A DNA stretch of 64,000 bases from Treponema sp. (GTDB lineage Bacteria; Spirochaetota; Spirochaetia; Treponematales; Treponemataceae). Location of the stretch: the NCBI GenBank assembly GCA_016286365.1, contig JAEESN010000001.1, positions 372,001 through 436,000 of the forward strand. Reading direction: 5' to 3'. Position numbers and translations under genes: made by a program. Each line of letters opens with the position of its first letter. Positions within the stretch are counted from its first letter, which is position 1. The notes below the pieces were generated by a model that saw nothing but the letters and a program-made list of their open reading frames with translations, did no database searches and was not told the DNA's origin. Below are positions 60,575 to 64,000 of the stretch, piece by piece.

Positions 60575-61090
60575 ATGTCTGATATGTACGAAAAGTTAGG
60601 TGATTTACTCAACGACGTGCTTGAATCAGGCAAAATACCCGAAAATAACGAAAAAAAGGACCAGGAAATAAAAAAAGAGGCCGAAAATGCTTCAAAAACT
60701 GGTCCTTTTTCATTTAACAAAGAAAAAATCACAGAAAAAACTAATCAAAATAAAGTAAATACCCGAAGAATAAAGCACAATACATCTTTCACCGAAGAAA
60801 TTCCAGTTGGAAAGGTGTATAAAGACGCATCTTTTTCTGATTATGAATATTCAGAATTGCATAAATATGCAGAAAAAATGCATATTCCAAAAGAAGTGTC
60901 TGATTCCTTAGACACACTACATATAGTGTCCCCGTGTGACTGGAAAAAGATTAAAAAAGCGTACCACCAGGCTCTTAAAAAAGCACATCCTGATACGAAA
61001 GAAAATAAAACAGGCGAAGCACAGTACTATACAGTTGAACAGGTAATTTCGGCCTATAATATCCTCAAAAACTACTATAATCACAAGTAA
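60575..61090 (+). CDS. J-domain protein with charged N-terminal region
   Basis: 171 residues. The first ~110 are acidic/lysine-rich and probably disordered. The C-terminal ~60 residues form a J-domain: DWKKIKKAYHQALKKAHPD keeps the HPD tripeptide needed to stimulate DnaK ATPase, and EQVISAYNILKNYY is the helix-III region. No zinc or substrate-binding domain, so a class-C co-chaperone. Six bases after glgC and probably cotranscribed; its client is unknown. Confidence 0.75.
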   Translation: MSDMYEKLGDLLNDVLESGKIPENNEKKDQEIKKEAENASKTGPFSFNKEKITEKTNQNKVNTRRIKHNTSFTEEIPVGKVYKDASFSDYEYSELHKYAEKMHIPKEVSDSLDTLHIVSPCDWKKIKKAYHQALKKAHPDTKENKTGEAQYYTVEQVISAYNILKNYYNHK

Positions 61091-61209
61091 TATGTATGTA
61101 TAAATTTTTATACATGTTAAGAATTATTATAACCTTTACATGCTCTTTCTGCCGAGAAATATGATTATTTAACTGATTTTTAACACTTTTTCGGGCAATA
61201 ATTCAGGAA

Positions 61210-62574
61210 TTATTCGTCTTCTTCCTTTTCTATTCCCATTTCTACAAGCTTTCTCTGCAGAGTTTTACGCCCTATTCCAAGGATTTCTGCTGTTTTAGAT
61301 TTATTTCCGTTATTGAATGCAAGATTTTCCCTTATGATTATGTTCTCTGCATCTTCCACTGTAGTTCCCATTGGAATTATGATTGCGTTTTCTGTAGAAT
61401 TATTTCTTACAGATTCAGGTAAATCGTCTGGTGTGATTATTTCTCCGTTACACATAACAACTGCGCTTTCTATGCAGTTACGAAGTTCACGGATGTTACC
61501 GGGCCATGAATATTTTATAATTGCTGATTTTGCTTTATTGTCGAATCCTGTGATATTTTTTTTGTTTTCAATGTTGAATTCTTTTAAGAAAGCGTGCATC
61601 AGTAAAGGAATATCATCTTTTCGTTCGCGCAAAGACGGCATCTGAATTTTTACTACATTCAAACGGTAAAATAAATCTTCGCGGAAACGTCCGGCTTTTA
61701 CTTCCTCTTCCAGGTTTTTATTTGTAGCAGCAATGATTCTTATATCAACAGAGATTGTTTTTTCGCCGCCTACCCTTTCAAAAGATTTTTCCTGTAAAAC
61801 CCTCAAAAGTTTTATCTGTGTGCTTAAGTTGATTTCACCAATTTCATCTAAGAAAAGTGTTCCGCCATCCGCCAGTTCAAACTTACCTTTCTGTAAATAA
61901 TCAGCTCCGGTATATGCACCTTTTTCGTGTCCAAAAAGTTCACTCTCTAAAAGTGTCTGCGACAAAGCCGCACAGTGAACAATAACAAGAGGTTTATCTT
62001 TTCTTGGGGAATTATTATGAATTGCTCTTGCAACAAGCTCTTTTCCTACTCCGCTTTCGCCTGTAATCAAAACGCTTGCCTTTGTAGGTGCGGCCTTATC
62101 TATCATGTTTCGAACTTTATTGAGCTCTACAGATTTACCAATCATCTGATCAGTTTTTACAGCATTCTTAAGCTTATCCTGAAGTTCGTTTATCTTTAAT
62201 TCCTGGAGTCTGCCTTTAAGGGCATTTTTTACAACAATGTTTAAGTGGTCTAGATCAAGAGGTTTTGTAAGAAAATCAAAAGCACCTTCTTTAATTGCTT
62301 TAGTTGCATCATCTATGCTTCCGTGTCCTGTAAGAACGATAATCGGAATACCCGGATACTTTGAAACAACCTGGCGTACAACCTCGTCACCTGTCATTCC
62401 ATCCATTCGAAGGTCTGTAATTACAAGATCAATTTTTTCTTTAGAGATTATATCAAGGCCTTCTTTTCCGCTCGCTGTCTGTTTTACTTCGTAGCCTTCG
62501 AGTTCAAAATTATCTGCAAGACCGTTTCTTATATTTTCTTCATCATCTATTGTTAAAATCGTAAGTTTTTCCAT
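61210..62574 (-). CDS. NtrC-family sigma-54 response regulator
   Basis: 454 residues: receiver (D54 in LVITDLRMD), AAA+ sigma-54 activator domain (Walker A GESGVGKELVARAIH, GAYTGA loop, DEIGEINLSTQIKLLRVLQE) and a Fis-type helix-turn-helix (NKSKTAEILGIGRKTLQRKL). The sensor kinase is encoded 13 bases upstream. Target promoters were not identified in the window. Confidence 0.92.
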   Translation of the reverse strand: MEKLTILTIDDEENIRNGLADNFELEGYEVKQTASGKEGLDIISKEKIDLVITDLRMDGMTGDEVVRQVVSKYPGIPIIVLTGHGSIDDATKAIKEGAFDFLTKPLDLDHLNIVVKNALKGRLQELKINELQDKLKNAVKTDQMIGKSVELNKVRNMIDKAAPTKASVLITGESGVGKELVARAIHNNSPRKDKPLVIVHCAALSQTLLESELFGHEKGAYTGADYLQKGKFELADGGTLFLDEIGEINLSTQIKLLRVLQEKSFERVGGEKTISVDIRIIAATNKNLEEEVKAGRFREDLFYRLNVVKIQMPSLRERKDDIPLLMHAFLKEFNIENKKNITGFDNKAKSAIIKYSWPGNIRELRNCIESAVVMCNGEIITPDDLPESVRNNSTENAIIIPMGTTVEDAENIIIRENLAFNNGNKSKTAEILGIGRKTLQRKLVEMGIEKEEDE

Positions 62575-62587
62575 ACAGATTCCTTTT

Positions 62588-63793
62588 TTATTCTGTTTCC
62601 GATGTCAAAAGTTTTTTATCTTTCTGAGGCAGAGGAAAGATGAGTGTAAATTTAGTTCCAGCATCTTTTTCTGAATCAACAACAATTTCGCCCGAAAATT
62701 CTTTAATGATTTTATAAACCATAGTCATCCCAAGCCCTGTGCCGTTTGCCTTAGTAGTATAATAAGGTTCAAAAATTTTAGAAAGAGTTTCGCTGTCCAT
62801 CCCGCAGCCGTTGTCGCTTGTTTCTATGATATATTTATTTTCTTTTATATAACAGCGGATTTTAAAAAGTCCGTCATCCTTTCTATATGATTTAATTGCA
62901 GCAAGCGAATTCTGTGCAAGATTCATAATTACATCGCGGAGCAGTTTTTCGTCCAGGAGGATTTTTTTATTTAGTCCTGAATTATTAAACTCAATGTTTA
63001 CGCCTGAGCGGTTGAATTCCGGAGTGATGAATTCCACAGTATTTAAGATGATGTCTTCCGGATTTTTTAATTCTAACGTTGCTTTTACAGGTCTTACTGC
63101 AAGAAGAAAATCCATTACAAGCTTATTAAGATGTTCAATCTCTTCGTTTACGACATCTATGTGATCTTCTACAAATTTTTTCTCGGGTAATTTATCCTGA
63201 TTTTCGCGTGCTTTTTTAAGTGCTTTTTGAATCAGCTGGATATGAATGCTTATTGCTCCAAGAGGATTTTTGATTTCGTGGGCCATTCCGGCAGCAAGAT
63301 TTGTAAGATTAGCCATGTTTTCCATTCTGTGAAGCATTACTTCCTGATTTTTATTTTCTGTAACATCCATCACAAGGAAAATTCTTCCGGAAAGTTTACC
63401 GTCATGCATTAAAGGAGTCATCGTAATTGTTAAAAATCTGATTGTTCCACCGGATGTAGTTGTTGTAAATTCTTCGGAGCAGTTTGTGATTTCTTTTTCC
63501 TTGCAGTTTTTAAAAAATTGAGCTATATCAGGGTCATCTAAGATTTCCCAGATTGGTACGGAAGAAGCTTTTATATCATCCGTTCTGATGTTGAACGGAA
63601 GGCGGCTTTCTACAAGCGTGTTTGTCTGCTGAAGGATAAAATTATTGTCTACGATTAAAAGTCCTGCAGAAACAGATTCTAAAATTGAGTAAAGATTTCC
63701 GTTTTCTTCCATCATGTCGTCTAAAAGAGAACGGAGCTGTTCAACAGAAAGTTTATCTGCCTTTTGGGAAACTCTTTTTACATATCCGCGCAT
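62588..63793 (-). CDS. PAS-domain sensor histidine kinase
   Basis: 401 residues, no membrane segment seen, so probably cytoplasmic. A PAS domain at about 25-150 is followed by HisKA with H172 (MAHEIKNPLGAIS) and an HATPase domain (NLAQNSLAAI, TSDNGCGM, GTGLGMTMVYKII). Partner of the NtrC-type regulator. Its ATG lies inside the 3' end of the preceding gene (16-bp overlap), consistent with translational coupling. Confidence 0.92.
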   Translation of the reverse strand: MRGYVKRVSQKADKLSVEQLRSLLDDMMEENGNLYSILESVSAGLLIVDNNFILQQTNTLVESRLPFNIRTDDIKASSVPIWEILDDPDIAQFFKNCKEKEITNCSEEFTTTTSGGTIRFLTITMTPLMHDGKLSGRIFLVMDVTENKNQEVMLHRMENMANLTNLAAGMAHEIKNPLGAISIHIQLIQKALKKARENQDKLPEKKFVEDHIDVVNEEIEHLNKLVMDFLLAVRPVKATLELKNPEDIILNTVEFITPEFNRSGVNIEFNNSGLNKKILLDEKLLRDVIMNLAQNSLAAIKSYRKDDGLFKIRCYIKENKYIIETSDNGCGMDSETLSKIFEPYYTTKANGTGLGMTMVYKIIKEFSGEIVVDSEKDAGTKFTLIFPLPQKDKKLLTSETE

Positions 63794-64000
63794 AATATTT
63801 TTCCGTATGTAATATTTATTTTACTTATATCACGCACAAGAATCTCTAAAGCTGCGGTTACAGAAAGATTATATAAAGTAACATTTTCCCAAGCATTCTG
63901 AATAACCTTTACAGTCTGTGCCGAAGCTTCGCATCCTGCCTGATTGTTTAAAATTTTCTTCTGCTGAGCCAATATATGTGTCAAAAAGATTTTTAATTCA
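63778..64000 (-). CDS. C-terminal part of an unidentified protein (cut by right edge)
   Basis: The frame is open from the right edge to the stop at 63778, giving about 73 residues; the true start is outside. The tail reads ENVTLYNLSVTAALEILVRD and ISKINITYGKILCADM, helical and without a signal or membrane segment. A faint likeness to the MnmE C-terminal region (EIxGxI-type) is not convincing. Tight overlap with the kinase supports it being real. Confidence 0.55.
   Translation of the reverse strand, partial: ELKIFLTHILAQQKKILNNQAGCEASAQTVKVIQNAWENVTLYNLSVTAALEILVRDISKINITYGKILCADM

Noticed and set aside
61197-61214. Inverted repeat AATAATTC-AG-GAATTATT at the end of the NtrC-type gene
   Set aside because: AT-only stem overlapping the stop codon and without a T-run; too weak to call a terminator.
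1-64000. CRISPR arrays, tRNA or rRNA genes, insertion sequences or prophage genes
   Set aside because: Read for in the intergenic gaps; no regular direct-repeat array, cloverleaf, transposase or phage protein was found.
63778-64000. Assignment of the right-edge fragment to MnmE
   Set aside because: Only a vague helical resemblance, and it lacks the FCIGK-type end of MnmE.

Overview
The window looks like chromosomal DNA of a saccharolytic, gut- or rumen-type spirochaete, most likely Treponema. The support is AT-rich sequence, a P83/100-family exported protein, an flgF-flgG-flgJ flagellar rod cluster behind a sigma-28-type promoter, an rpsF-ssb-rpsR-rplI cluster, a DUF3943 outer-membrane protein, many TATAAT boxes next to unled start codons, and families of short intergenic hairpin repeats. 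I found no rRNA, tRNA, insertion sequence, phage gene or CRISPR array.

Layout. 1-15 kb is the most distinctive part. Two XRE-cupin regulators, an AMP-forming acyl-CoA ligase and a four-subunit 2-oxoacid:ferredoxin oxidoreductase (vorDBAC) are arranged around two signalling blocks: a LytS-like kinase with a REC/winged-helix regulator, and a phosphorelay (REC-GGDEF*-EAL, HPt, hybrid kinase) ending in a sugar-type binding lipoprotein. A 17-bp palindrome occurs upstream of the first XRE-cupin gene, the ligase and the vor operon, which suggests one regulon for branched-chain (or aryl) acid activation and reductive carboxylation. A structured dispersed repeat of about 120 bp occurs three times here.

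15-24 kb: an HD-domain protein, an OmpA-like protein, a DUF3943 protein, a LUD protein, a two-gene 1,3-diaminopropane pathway (dat-ddc) and a GH57-like protein that seems to have lost its catalytic residues. 24-31 kb: a minus-strand operon in exact rnfCDGEAB order, headed by a DUF212 protein and an unknown membrane protein. The soluble ferredoxin modules look intact, but the usual membrane [2Fe-2S] cysteines and covalent FMN sites are not visible.

31-48 kb: mostly housekeeping genes (RluA-type pseudouridine synthase, PcnB-like polymerase, RlmD-like and RsmD methyltransferases, DnaB, S6/SSB/S18/L9, RlmN), with lineage-specific exported proteins (beta-propeller, P83/100, ankyrin/Ser-rich), a TPR protein and an unusual P-loop/Asp23 fusion. 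48-64 kb: an HMA-like mini-protein, a D-2-hydroxyacid dehydrogenase, a GH31 glucosidase, an orphan LeuD-like subunit, a CMP kinase, YicC, MurC, the flagellar rod genes, glgC, a J-domain protein and an NtrC-type two-component system cut by the right edge.

All function calls come from motifs and family knowledge read by eye; no database search was run.
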